Assembly (NCBI RefSeq): GCF_001753675.2
Contig: NZ_MJUW02000102.1
Span: forward strand, 1 to 51,707
Origin: Candidatus Brocadia sapporoensis
GTDB taxonomy: Bacteria; Planctomycetota; Brocadiia; Brocadiales; Brocadiaceae
DNA length: 51,707 bases
Reading direction: 5' to 3'
Below, piece by piece: positions 36,311 through 45,405 of this stretch. The position numbers were made by a program, and so were the translations under genes. The notes under the pieces were generated by a model. That model saw nothing but the letters and a program-made list of their open reading frames with translations, was not told the origin of the DNA and did not search any database. Position 1 is the stretch's first letter. Every line of letters begins with the position of its first letter.

Positions 36311-37987
36311 ATGACACAAGAAGAGCTTAAGAAATTACTGGATGAATTTGTGGCTTTACCTTCAGAAACCGAGTGGTTGGAGTTTAAAGAAGCAAAAGAT
36401 AATTATGATTTTCATAAACTGGGTGAATATTTTTCCGCTTTAAGCAATGAAGCCAATCTTAAAGGCAAGCCGTCTGGATGGTTGATTTTTGGTATAGATA
36501 ATAAAACGAGAAATATTGTTGGTACCCGGTACCGTCCTCATAGAAATAGTCTGGACAGTTTAAAACTGGAAATAGCCAACAAAACAACCAACCGCATTAC
36601 ATTTATGGAAATTCATGAACTTCATTTGACCGAAGGACGCGTAATTATGTTTCAAATTCCTGCTGCGCCAAAGGGAATCCCAATAGCCTGGGAAGGGCAT
36701 TATTATGGCAGGGATGGTCAATCTATTGGCGCTTTAAATATACAAGAAATAGAACAGATTCGCAATCAGGTTAAAGACTATGATTGGTCTGCTCAGATTT
36801 GTGATGGGGCGACTATTCAGGAATTAGACCCAAATGCAATCATAAAAGCCCGCGAAAAATATAAAGAAAAATTTCCACAAAAAGCCCAGGAAGTAGATAA
36901 ATGGGATGATATCGCTTTTCTCAATAAATCGAAAGTAACCATTCAGGATAAAATAACAAGGACTGCAATTATCCTTTTAGGCAAAGAGGAATCAGAACAT
37001 TTTCTTAGTCCTTCCATCGCTAAAATTTCCTGGGTTCTGAAAGATGAGAATGATTGGGAAAAGGATTATGAGCATTTTGGGCCACCCTTCCTGCTAAATT
37101 CAGATGCTGTTTACAGCAAAATTCGTAATTTAAAATACCGCTATCTACTTAAAAACACCTTGTTTCCTACGGAAATCACACAATATGAACCTTATGTAAT
37201 TCGAGAGGCATTGCATAACTGCATTGCGCACCAGGATTATGGTTTAAAGGGACGAATCACTGTTGTGGAAAAGCCGGATGAGTTAATTTTTACGAATCTC
37301 GGTAGCTTTATTCCCGGTTCGGTTGAAAAAGTAATTGAGCAAGATGCCCCTCAGGAATATTACCGGAATCAATTTTTAGTAAATGCAATGGTTAACCTGA
37401 ATATGATAGACACCATTGGTAGCGGTATCAAAAAGATGTTTATCTTGCAGCGTAACCGTTATTTTCCAATGCCCGATTACGATTTAGGCGAGCCTGATAA
37501 GGTCAAGGTTAGGATTATCGGGAAAGTACTGGACGAAAACTATACAAAAATGCTCATAGACAATACAAACCTGGATATCAAGACAGTTATTTATCTGGAT
37601 AAAGTGCAGAAAAAACAACGACTTACTAAAGATGAATTCAAGCTATTAAAAGCTCAAAAATTAATAGAAGGAAGGTATCCTAATTTCTTTGTTGTTGCAA
37701 AAATTGCCGCTATTGCAGGAGATAAAGCAAGTTATATTAGGAACCGTGCCTTTGATAAAGAGTATTACAAAAAAATGATAATAGCTTTTATAAAAAAATA
37801 TGGAGCCGCAACTAGGCAGGATATTAATAATTTAATACTCGACAAACTGTCAGATACATTAGATGAAAGACAGAAGCAAAATAAAATTACAAACTTACTT
37901 GCTGAAATGGCAAGGAAGGATAAAACCATTAAAAATAATGGATCATATAAAAAACCTAATTGGATTTTGACCGAATTTTATAAGTAA
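36311..37987 (+). CDS. AlbA/Schlafen-domain putative DNA/RNA-binding ATPase-like protein 1
   Basis: A 558-residue protein. The N-terminal AlbA_2 (Schlafen-like) domain is marked by SETEWLEFKEA and GWLIFGIDNKTRNIVGTRY. A GHKL-ATPase-like region follows with REALHNCIAHQDYG near residue 298 and GSGIKKMF. The C-terminus (about 430-558) looks like winged-helix segments. Proteins of this kind are often labelled transcriptional regulators or ATP-dependent helicase-related, but many sit in defence islands, and Schlafen domains can be nucleases. It lies between mod and res genes of a Type III system and is markedly AT-rich. Start ATG at 36311 with GAGACGATGAT ahead. Confidence 0.8.
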   Translation: MTQEELKKLLDEFVALPSETEWLEFKEAKDNYDFHKLGEYFSALSNEANLKGKPSGWLIFGIDNKTRNIVGTRYRPHRNSLDSLKLEIANKTTNRITFMEIHELHLTEGRVIMFQIPAAPKGIPIAWEGHYYGRDGQSIGALNIQEIEQIRNQVKDYDWSAQICDGATIQELDPNAIIKAREKYKEKFPQKAQEVDKWDDIAFLNKSKVTIQDKITRTAIILLGKEESEHFLSPSIAKISWVLKDENDWEKDYEHFGPPFLLNSDAVYSKIRNLKYRYLLKNTLFPTEITQYEPYVIREALHNCIAHQDYGLKGRITVVEKPDELIFTNLGSFIPGSVEKVIEQDAPQEYYRNQFLVNAMVNLNMIDTIGSGIKKMFILQRNRYFPMPDYDLGEPDKVKVRIIGKVLDENYTKMLIDNTNLDIKTVIYLDKVQKKQRLTKDEFKLLKAQKLIEGRYPNFFVVAKIAAIAGDKASYIRNRAFDKEYYKKMIIAFIKKYGAATRQDINNLILDKLSDTLDERQKQNKITNLLAEMARKDKTIKNNGSYKKPNWILTEFYK

Positions 37988-38021
37988 ATTATAAATAAAT
38001 TATAAGTAAATTATAAATAAA
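37978..38021 (+). repeat. Four tandem 11-bp repeats at the stop codon
   Basis: TTATAAGTAAA and TTATAAATAAA alternate twice (four units). The first unit contains the last codon and the TAA stop of the AlbA-type gene. Slippage here would not change the protein but may affect the transcript end. Confidence 0.75.
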
Positions 38022-38165
38022 TATTTTATAACTATTTGGCAAACCAGTAGTTAACAAAGAGATATTTAGATAGAAATTAGAAGGGTTTTAGGCATAATCA
38101 AGCGGTATAGAGAAACTCTTATACAATATACGCTAAAAACTGAATAATTGCTTGGAGGTGGAATA

Positions 38166-39356
38166 ATGCTTCAGGAGCAAGAAATACTGAAGTTGATAGC
38201 AGGCGGTGAAAACTCTTATATAGAGTTTAAAGAGGATACCGTTGATAATAAAAAGCTTGCAAAGGAGATGATCGCATTGTCCAACCATAGAGGCGGCTAC
38301 CTCCTTCTGGGCGTTGATGATGCCGGGAAGATTTCAGGAATTACACTGGATGGCAATGAAGAACGCATTGCAAATATATGTTCTGATTCGATAAAACCGG
38401 TAATAAATCCAGCATATTATGAAATGAGTATTGAGGATAAGCGCATCGGAGTCGTTGAAATTGATAACGGCTGCAATAAACCATATTACATGGAGGATAA
38501 GGCTGCAAAGACAAACCGCTACTATATGAGATACGGCAGTACGACAAGGGAGGTAAAGAACAGAGATGAACTTCAGAGGCTCTTTCAGGCATCCCAAAAT
38601 ATTCACTATGAAATTATCCCCGCCTCTTATGCAAAACTGGAAGCGTTGGATGAGTATGAGATAAAGGAATATCTGAAAAATAACAGAAGCGGCATTGAAC
38701 TGACTGAAGAAAACAAGCTGAGCCTGTTCCAGAGTCTTGAGCTGATTACTTTTGCCGACAACCAATACCGTCCGACAATTGCCGGTCTCCTGCTTTTTGG
38801 AAAAGACCGTGTTACAAAATGTTTGCCACAGGCAGAAATCATGTGTGTAAAGGTTTCCGGGACACATATCACCGACGGGAAAGAAAACCTGAAATTTTTT
38901 GAGCGGGATGTATTTAACAATTTTAAGGACGCTGTTAGCTTTTTTTATCTTTATAATAAGCAATCCTTTGTGATTGAAGGGATGAAACGAATTAATTTTT
39001 ACGATTATCCAGAAAAGGCTTTTCGGGAGATTCTGGCAAATGCCATTATTCACAGGGATTACACGATAGCAGGAACGGGTATTGCCGTCTGGATATATGA
39101 AGACAGGATAGAAATTAAGAGTCCGGGTGGTCTTCCCAATACCATAACGATTGAAAAGATGAAGGTCGGCGTCAAGTATCACAGAAACCCGGTATTGGCA
39201 CAGTATTTTTTTGATGCGAATATGGTTGAACGGGCAGGACAGGGCATTCCGAAATCCAACCGGTGGCTAAAAGAAAATGGAAATCCAACACTTGATATAA
39301 AAGAAGATGAACACGAGGTAGTGGTAACGATGTACAAACGAGGAAAAATTACATAA
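38166..39356 (+). CDS. AlbA/Schlafen-domain putative DNA/RNA-binding ATPase-like protein 2
   Basis: A 396-residue protein of the same superfamily as the previous one but from a different subgroup. It has an AlbA_2 domain (NSYIEFKEDTVDN, LSNHRGGYLLLGVDDAGKI, YMRYGSTTREV) and a GHKL-like segment REILANAIIHRDYT (around residue 286), then PGGLPNTIT and RAGQGIPKS. No long winged-helix tail is present. The ATG at 38166 follows GGAGGTGG closely; the longer TTG frame starts inside that site. The stop overlaps the start of res by one base (TAATG), so its translation is coupled to the restriction subunit. This strongly implies a shared role. Confidence 0.82.
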   Translation: MLQEQEILKLIAGGENSYIEFKEDTVDNKKLAKEMIALSNHRGGYLLLGVDDAGKISGITLDGNEERIANICSDSIKPVINPAYYEMSIEDKRIGVVEIDNGCNKPYYMEDKAAKTNRYYMRYGSTTREVKNRDELQRLFQASQNIHYEIIPASYAKLEALDEYEIKEYLKNNRSGIELTEENKLSLFQSLELITFADNQYRPTIAGLLLFGKDRVTKCLPQAEIMCVKVSGTHITDGKENLKFFERDVFNNFKDAVSFFYLYNKQSFVIEGMKRINFYDYPEKAFREILANAIIHRDYTIAGTGIAVWIYEDRIEIKSPGGLPNTITIEKMKVGVKYHRNPVLAQYFFDANMVERAGQGIPKSNRWLKENGNPTLDIKEDEHEVVVTMYKRGKIT

Positions 39357-42277
39357 TGTCCATACCCTTAAACACAGGCACCAGAGAAATTCCCTTAAAA
39401 TTTGCCAGGGAAATAACAGGGTTTGTTAATAGCGCGTGGGATAGCGGCGAATTTCTTGCAAAAGTAACCCCTATTACCCAGGATTTACTGAGATTCTGGT
39501 TCTTTGACTCCTTCAGGGAAACCCGTCACATTAACTTTCACGACGGACAACGGCAGGCGATTTTAAATACGATTTATGCGCATGAAATACTACAGCCGGA
39601 ATCTGTGTTTGATTTGTATTCAATGATAAGCAATGAAATTCTGGCAGAGATGGATTTGAGTTACCTGAAAAAAGACAAGTTCAGCCACCCCAAATACTGC
39701 ATGAAGATGGCAACTGGCACTGGCAAGACGTGGGTAATGAACGCCCTGCTTATCTGGCAGTATTTGAATGCAAGACACGAAGAGAAACCGGGTGGATGCT
39801 ATTCCACGAATTTCCTGCTTGTTGCCCCCGGTTTGATTGTTTATGAAAGATTGCTGGACGCCTACCTTGGAAAACAAAAGGAAGATGGGAGCCGTGACTT
39901 CGAGGCTTCAGATTTTAAGCAATATGAAAAGCTGTTTATCCCACCGGCATACAGGGATGAAATCTATGGATTCATCCAGACCTGTGTTGCTAAGAAGGAA
40001 GAAATTGGACGTAAAGTAACCGGTACAGGTTTAATTGCCATAACCAACTGGCATTTGCTTGCCGGGGAGGAAGAAGAGATTGATAACGATATTTCACCTC
40101 TTGAAGATCCTTCGATAGCAGTTAAAGAAATATTCCCTGTAATGCCAGGCACTTCTGCCGGACATGATTTAAATACCCTGGACAATAAATATCTAAGCGG
40201 TGGTGAAATCGAATATCTGGCAAACTTAAAAAGCATCGTTGTTTTTAATGATGAGGCGCATCATATACACGAAACAAAACGGGCGGGGATTGTTTCAGAG
40301 GTGGAATGGCAGAAGTCGTTAAATAAAATATCGGAAAATAAGGGAAAGAAGTTTATCCAAATTGATTTTTCTGCAACTCCCTATGATGTGACAGGAAGCG
40401 GGCAGCGAAGGACAAAACATTATTTTCCGCATATTGTTGTAGATTTCGATTTGAGGAATGCAATTCACGGGGGGCTTGTAAAAACAATTACCCTGGACAG
40501 ACGCAAAGAAATTGCCACTATGGAGCTTGATTTCAGGGCAGTGAGGGATGGCAATAAGGTAATAGGGTTGTCAGAAGGACAGAAATTGATGCTCCGTGCT
40601 GCTCTGACGAAACTCAAAATACTCGAAAAGGAATTTACGGATTTTACAAAAGATAAAAATGGCATTACGGATAAACATCCCAAGATGCTGGTAATATGCG
40701 AGGACACAGCAGTTTCTCCTTATGTTACCGAGTTTTTAATACATGCCGAAGGGCTTGGTAAAGAAGATGTTGTCCAGATAGACTCTGATAAGAAAGGAAG
40801 CATTCCTGCAAAGGAATGGGATACGATTAAACAAAGACTGTTTAATATTGATAACCATGATAAACCAAAAGTCATCGTTTCGGTATTGATGCTCAGAGAA
40901 GGGTTCGATGTAAATAATATCTGTGTTATTGTGCCTTTGCGTTCAACGCAGGCGCCCATTCTTTTGGAGCAGATACTTGGAAGAGGGTTGCGGTTAATGT
41001 GGAGAGAGCCTGAATTTCAGGACGCAAAGGAAGAAAACAGAACAAGGCTTCTTAAAAGGAAGGAAGCGCCTTCGAACTATTTAGATATATTAAGCATTGT
41101 GGAACACCCGGCATTTATTGAATTTTACGATGAACTTATAAAAGAAGGGCTTGTTGGTGAAATAACTGAATTACCCGGGGATAGAGAAGGTATTTTAGGG
41201 GATATTATCAAAGTCGGACTCAAACAGAATTATAAAGATTATGACCTGTACTGGCCTGTAATAACACAGGAACGAGAGGAATTTTTAAAAGATGTGATGC
41301 CTTCTCTGGACAAGTTAAAAAATATGCCATGGTACAATCTCGACCAGCTTAAACTGATGGTGTGTGAAAAAGGCGAAACATTCTATTCAGAGGAAATGAC
41401 CGTAAAAACAAGGTTTGGCGACTACAAAGTTACCGCTGAGCTTTTTACGGCAAAAAGCTACAATGAGTTTTTATCAAAGATGGTAAAGATAATTACCAGC
41501 ACCGTTGTCAGGGTTACACAGCGGAGCACAAAAGATTATCCCATTATGCAGATTAATCAAGCCAACCTGGTGCAGTTAATTGATGACTTTATAAGATGCA
41601 AGCTCTTTGATCAGGAATTTAATCCTCTGGAAGATAATAATTGGCGTGTGCTTTTGTTGTCACAAAAAGGTATTACAGAGCACATAATAAAAGAACTCAG
41701 CAAGGCATTATATGAGATGCGGAACACCGTTGATGTGCAGGATGCAATTGTTATAAAGCAATATTTTTCGCAAGTACAGCAATTAAGAATGCGGGAGAAT
41801 TTTTCTCTTGATATCGTAAAAACAATATATGAAAAGCTTCCGTATCCTTCCAATAAAGGTGAACTGGAAAAGAATTTCATGCTGGCATGCGATAGTGACA
41901 GTGTGGTAAAGGCGTTTCTCAAGATTAGTGAGATTTATCATGATTTCGCGCATTTGAACTATATCAGGAGTGACGGTATTTTGTCGTCTTATTGTCCTGA
42001 TTTTATCTTAAAAACAAAAGATCATATTTACCTTGTTGAGACAAAGGCACAAAAAGATGTAAAGGATGAAAACGTATTACTGAAAAAACGGTCAGCCCTG
42101 GACTGGTTAAAGAAAATAAATGAGTTAAAACCACATGATCGGGATGGTTGTGAGTGGTCATATGCCCTTTTAGGTGAAAATACGTTTTATAGCATGCAAT
42201 CAAAAGGGGCTTCTATCAATGAAATACTGGAATATTCAAAACTCACAAAACCGCGTATTGAAGGCACACTTTTTTGA
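39356..42277 (+). CDS. res: Type III restriction enzyme Res subunit
   Basis: A 973-residue ATP-dependent restriction subunit. The SF2 helicase core has Walker A MATGTGKTW (118-126), the DEAH box in VFNDEAHHIHE (around 299), FSATPYDV (motif III) and QILGRGLRLM (motif VI). The C-terminal nuclease is of the PD-(D/E)xK type: CPDFIL with Asp near 881, then VETKAQ with Glu and Lys near 895 and 897. With Mod it would translocate or diffuse along DNA and cut away from paired inverted sites. Full length and intact, in contrast to mod. Start ATG overlaps the stop of the preceding AlbA-type gene. Confidence 0.95.
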   Translation: MSIPLNTGTREIPLKFAREITGFVNSAWDSGEFLAKVTPITQDLLRFWFFDSFRETRHINFHDGQRQAILNTIYAHEILQPESVFDLYSMISNEILAEMDLSYLKKDKFSHPKYCMKMATGTGKTWVMNALLIWQYLNARHEEKPGGCYSTNFLLVAPGLIVYERLLDAYLGKQKEDGSRDFEASDFKQYEKLFIPPAYRDEIYGFIQTCVAKKEEIGRKVTGTGLIAITNWHLLAGEEEEIDNDISPLEDPSIAVKEIFPVMPGTSAGHDLNTLDNKYLSGGEIEYLANLKSIVVFNDEAHHIHETKRAGIVSEVEWQKSLNKISENKGKKFIQIDFSATPYDVTGSGQRRTKHYFPHIVVDFDLRNAIHGGLVKTITLDRRKEIATMELDFRAVRDGNKVIGLSEGQKLMLRAALTKLKILEKEFTDFTKDKNGITDKHPKMLVICEDTAVSPYVTEFLIHAEGLGKEDVVQIDSDKKGSIPAKEWDTIKQRLFNIDNHDKPKVIVSVLMLREGFDVNNICVIVPLRSTQAPILLEQILGRGLRLMWREPEFQDAKEENRTRLLKRKEAPSNYLDILSIVEHPAFIEFYDELIKEGLVGEITELPGDREGILGDIIKVGLKQNYKDYDLYWPVITQEREEFLKDVMPSLDKLKNMPWYNLDQLKLMVCEKGETFYSEEMTVKTRFGDYKVTAELFTAKSYNEFLSKMVKIITSTVVRVTQRSTKDYPIMQINQANLVQLIDDFIRCKLFDQEFNPLEDNNWRVLLLSQKGITEHIIKELSKALYEMRNTVDVQDAIVIKQYFSQVQQLRMRENFSLDIVKTIYEKLPYPSNKGELEKNFMLACDSDSVVKAFLKISEIYHDFAHLNYIRSDGILSSYCPDFILKTKDHIYLVETKAQKDVKDENVLLKKRSALDWLKKINELKPHDRDGCEWSYALLGENTFYSMQSKGASINEILEYSKLTKPRIEGTLF

Positions 42278-42326
42278 GATCGAAAGGATACGTTATGTAA
42301 TGTAAAAATAGCAAACGAATTGATTC

Positions 42327-42581
42327 CACATACCGGTGTCCTGATAGTTTTACCAGGACGAAAAGGGAATCCCAACTCCAACTAATTTTTGACAATAATT
42401 GACGCGTAATTCCTCATGTCAGAAATCCGGAGTAACGGGAACGGTACCGCCGCTGTATCCGGGGACGAACGTTGCAAAAACCACTGGAAGGCCGTCTCAA
42501 CAGGTTAAACTGATGAAACGGTTTCCGGGAAGGCGCAACCAGTAGGATGATCCGCTAGTCAGAAGACCTGCCTGTAATGTG
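42327..42581 (+). promoter_or_regulatory. Cobalamin riboswitch 1 (of two in tandem)
   Basis: P1 ends CACAT (42327-42331) and ATGTG (42577-42581) pair. Core blocks are GAAAAGGGAA, GCCGCTGTATCCGG (ATCC where AACC is usual), ACCACTGGAAGG, CCGGGAAGGCGC and AGTCAGAAGACCTGCC. At 255 nt it is larger than the second aptamer, with a long P3 region. An intrinsic terminator follows, suggesting transcriptional control. Confidence 0.88.
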
Positions 42582-42634
42582 TGCTGGAAATACTTCTTCG
42601 AGTAAAGGAGGTGAAGCGTTGATGTTAATGCAGT

Positions 42635-42674
42635 AAAGCCCGTTTCTTCCCCCCGAGAAGGAATGGGCTTTTTT
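42635..42674 (+). terminator. Intrinsic terminator after riboswitch 1
   Basis: AAAGCCC and GGGCTTT enclose an inner TTTCTT/AGAAGG stem, followed by a T tract. It lies 54 nt after the aptamer and is its probable expression platform. Confidence 0.85.
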
Positions 42675-42713
42675 ATTTTAGTTGTACAGAAATTTCGTAA
42701 AGGAAAAGGGTGG

Positions 42714-42738
42714 CACGGATAAACTTTGTTTATCCGTG
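42714..42738. repeat. Dispersed hairpin, copy 2, between the riboswitches
   Basis: CACGGATAAAC and GTTTATCCGTG with a 3-nt loop, preceded by GGGTGG, matching the hairpin at 153-177 in inverted orientation. Confidence 0.65.
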
Positions 42739-42767
42739 TCTCGAATAATGTTCTCATATTTATCATA

Positions 42768-42940
42768 GTTCAAATGTCCAGGGAATCCCGTAAAAACGGG
42801 AGCTGCCCCGCAACTGTAACCGGCGACGAACGCTGCATGATGCCACTGGAATCCGTTTAAAACGGCTAAAACTGATTAAACGGTTTTCCGGGAAGGCGCA
42901 GAAAATAGGAAGACCCGGGAGCCAGGAGACCTGATTGAAC
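42768..42940 (+). promoter_or_regulatory. Cobalamin riboswitch 2, adjacent to the btuB-like gene
   Basis: P1 pairs GTTCAA (42768-42773) with TTGAAC (42935-42940). Core blocks are CAGGGAATCCCG, GCTGCCCCGCAACTGTAACCGG, GCCACTGGAA, CCGGGAAGGCGC and GAGCCAGGAGACCTG. At 173 nt it is compact. It ends 47 nt before the start codon with no terminator between, so control is likely translational. Confidence 0.95.
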
Positions 42941-42987
42941 GCCCGTTTTATCAATTCTTATTTCCGAGGGGAAAAGAAAGGATACGC

Positions 42988-45105
42988 ATGAAGTATTTAA
43001 TTATCGTAATAATGTTTGTATCGATACTCAGTTTTGAATATTTGGCCGAGCCAGCAGAGCAGGCAGACGAATCTACTCCCGAATGGAAACCTCTGCAAGA
43101 GCAATTTATTATCCGTATGCCTGGCAAAGAAGAGATTCCTATGCCGATAGAAGAACCAACTCCTGAAGAAAAAGCGAAACCAATAGAGGAAAATCAACCC
43201 CAACCTCCAAAAGAGGAAAATAATCAGGATGACCCGACACCAACGCCTGCGCCAACACCTGAAGAAGATAAATCAGCGCCTCAGAATGAAATGACATCGC
43301 CAGAAATACCCAAAATTGATTTGCCTCACGAAGAACAAAATGATGAAAAGGAAACGGTGATTACACCTACAAGAACGAAACAATTATTAAAGGATGTCGG
43401 CAGCTCGGTGTCTGTTATTACAGAAAAGGATATTACGAATAGCAAATCGCCCCTGCTCCTTGACGTCTTGCGCCAGACACCAGGCCTTGAGGTTACAAGG
43501 ACCGGCCCAATAGGCGGGGTGACAAGTTTGTTCTTACGGGGCGCCTCTTCTGCCCAAACCCTCGTGTTCGTTGACGGTGTCAGGATGAATAGCCCAACAG
43601 CCGGAGGATTTGACTTTGCAAATCTTACTACTAACAACATTGAAAGGGTTGAGATACTGCGCGGCCCTCAAAGCACACTGTATGGCTCCTCCGCAATGGG
43701 TGGTGTTGTCAATATTATCACGAAAAAAGGCGCGGGAGACACCAAAGTTACCCTGGGAACAGAATACGGGATGCGTGATACCTATAGAGAAACAATTAAC
43801 GTTTCAGGCGGGAAAGAAAAATTCGACTACTCCATAGGCGCTTCCTACCTGAAAACCCATGGAATATCACAAGCCAGCAGCGGAAGTGAAAAGGATGGCT
43901 ACGAGAATTTTACCGGCTCTGCACGACTCGGTTGGAATTTTCTGAAGAACGGAAGGATTGATACGACCGTACGAGGCTCGCACTCTGATTATGAAACCGA
44001 TGGGTATGTATTCGGTGTTGGTTTAACTGATGACCCAGATCGGCATGTAACAACAGATGAGATTCTTTTTTCTACGAAGGTAAGTAAAACTTTTTTCGAT
44101 CTATGGACTCCCTCATTTCTCTTTTCAGTTAACGACACAGAATTGAAAGGCTTTGACCCGACTGATGCACAGGGCGAATATCGGATACCTACACGACTAT
44201 GGCGGTTTGAGCATCAATCCGACTTTTCTCTCTTTGAAAATGACACATTAACTGTTGGGTATGAATATGAAACTAAAAAAGGGAAAAATGAAGGGGTGTT
44301 CGATTGGGAGACATTTTGGAACAACGCTGTTTTTGCGGAGAATCAAATAAAGCTCTTTGATGCATTATCCCTGACCGCTGGAATTCGCCGTGACGATTAC
44401 AGTACATTCGGGAACCAGGTTACCTACAGGACAACCGCATCTTACAACATTGAAAAGATCGGCACACGATTCCACAGTTCCTGGGGAACTGGTTTCAGAG
44501 CGCCCAGCATAAACGAACTTTTTTATCCCTACTATGGCAATCCAAACCTTAAACCTGAAAAAAGCAAGGGTTGGGACTTTGGAATCGGAAAAGAAATCCT
44601 GAAAGATAAACTAACCATGGACATCACATATTTTAAAAATAACTTTGATAACTTAATTACTGCAGCGGTGCAGCCGGATGGTAGTTACTTAGCAGAAAAC
44701 GTAGCTAAGGCGGAGTCAGAGGGAATTGAAACGATCATAACCTATAAACCGCACGCTAAATTTTCTTTAACGGGAACGTATACTTACACAGACACGAGAG
44801 ATAGGGACACGGATCGGCAATTACCCCGAAGGCCCAGGAATAGAGCAACACTTGGGATTAATGCACAACCTCTTGCAAAATTGAATTTGAATGTAACAGG
44901 AGTAATGGACAGGGACAGAATAGATAGCGATGGCAAGGAGATGGATAACTATTGGACAGTCAACCAGGTTACCCGCTATGACATCGCAAAATCTATGGCT
45001 GCTTATGTCAGATTTGAAAACCTTTTCGATTATCACTATGAAGAAGTGCCGGGCTTTGGTTCCCCTGGCTTCACGGCATATTGTGGACTGGAATTCAAGT
45101 TCTAA
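42988..45105 (+). CDS. btuB: BtuB-like TonB-dependent cobalamin receptor with Pro/Glu-rich extension
   Basis: A 705-residue outer-membrane receptor behind two cobalamin riboswitches, hence most likely for cobalamin or another corrinoid. After the signal segment come about 95 residues rich in Pro, Glu and Lys (for example PTPTPAPTPEEDK), an unusual spacer before the TonB-box-like VITPTRT (124-130). The plug has SVSVITEKDI, LRQTPGLEV, FLRGASSAQTLVFVDG and RVEILRGPQSTLYGSSAMGGV; the barrel ends GLEFKF. The start codon lies 5 nt after AAAGGA. It heads a cluster with the DUF4430 protein and the CobN-like chelatase. Confidence 0.92.
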   Translation: MKYLIIVIMFVSILSFEYLAEPAEQADESTPEWKPLQEQFIIRMPGKEEIPMPIEEPTPEEKAKPIEENQPQPPKEENNQDDPTPTPAPTPEEDKSAPQNEMTSPEIPKIDLPHEEQNDEKETVITPTRTKQLLKDVGSSVSVITEKDITNSKSPLLLDVLRQTPGLEVTRTGPIGGVTSLFLRGASSAQTLVFVDGVRMNSPTAGGFDFANLTTNNIERVEILRGPQSTLYGSSAMGGVVNIITKKGAGDTKVTLGTEYGMRDTYRETINVSGGKEKFDYSIGASYLKTHGISQASSGSEKDGYENFTGSARLGWNFLKNGRIDTTVRGSHSDYETDGYVFGVGLTDDPDRHVTTDEILFSTKVSKTFFDLWTPSFLFSVNDTELKGFDPTDAQGEYRIPTRLWRFEHQSDFSLFENDTLTVGYEYETKKGKNEGVFDWETFWNNAVFAENQIKLFDALSLTAGIRRDDYSTFGNQVTYRTTASYNIEKIGTRFHSSWGTGFRAPSINELFYPYYGNPNLKPEKSKGWDFGIGKEILKDKLTMDITYFKNNFDNLITAAVQPDGSYLAENVAKAESEGIETIITYKPHAKFSLTGTYTYTDTRDRDTDRQLPRRPRNRATLGINAQPLAKLNLNVTGVMDRDRIDSDGKEMDNYWTVNQVTRYDIAKSMAAYVRFENLFDYHYEEVPGFGSPGFTAYCGLEFKF

Positions 45106-45405
45106 AGATACAGGGCTGTGTGATACCGGCAGCCGCTTTTTATAGTTAACAAAGATAGGAGATGAAATCAAAAAATACGATTGATACGTAATAATGAAAA
45201 ACAAATTGGGGTCACCCTCCCACCCTCATTTTTCACCAATGGAGGTGAGAAGGGTAATGGCAAGCGTAATCGCGGACGATTGAATTGCCCCGTATGTGCA
45301 CATTGCACCCTCATTTCCAGAATGAGCACGAAACTACGGCGGTAAGCAAAATATGGCGAGAATTATTTATTTAAGAAACTTAGCATGTTAAGGAGGAGTT
45401 GTAAG
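45106..45405. other. Spacer between btuB-like and DUF4430 genes
   Basis: About 300 nt without a gene. It contains an imperfect hairpin (CACCCTCCCACCCTC against GAGGTGAGAAGGGT, about 45215-45255). I see no third riboswitch core, so the following gene is probably read through from btuB. Confidence 0.4.

Noticed and set aside
38334-39182. 282-codon minus-strand frame
   Set aside because: Shadow of the AlbA-type gene on the opposite strand; no domain and Cys/Phe-rich translation.
45106-45405. A third cobalamin riboswitch before the DUF4430 gene
   Set aside because: None of the conserved core blocks (AGCCAGGAGACCTG, GCCACTG) is present.
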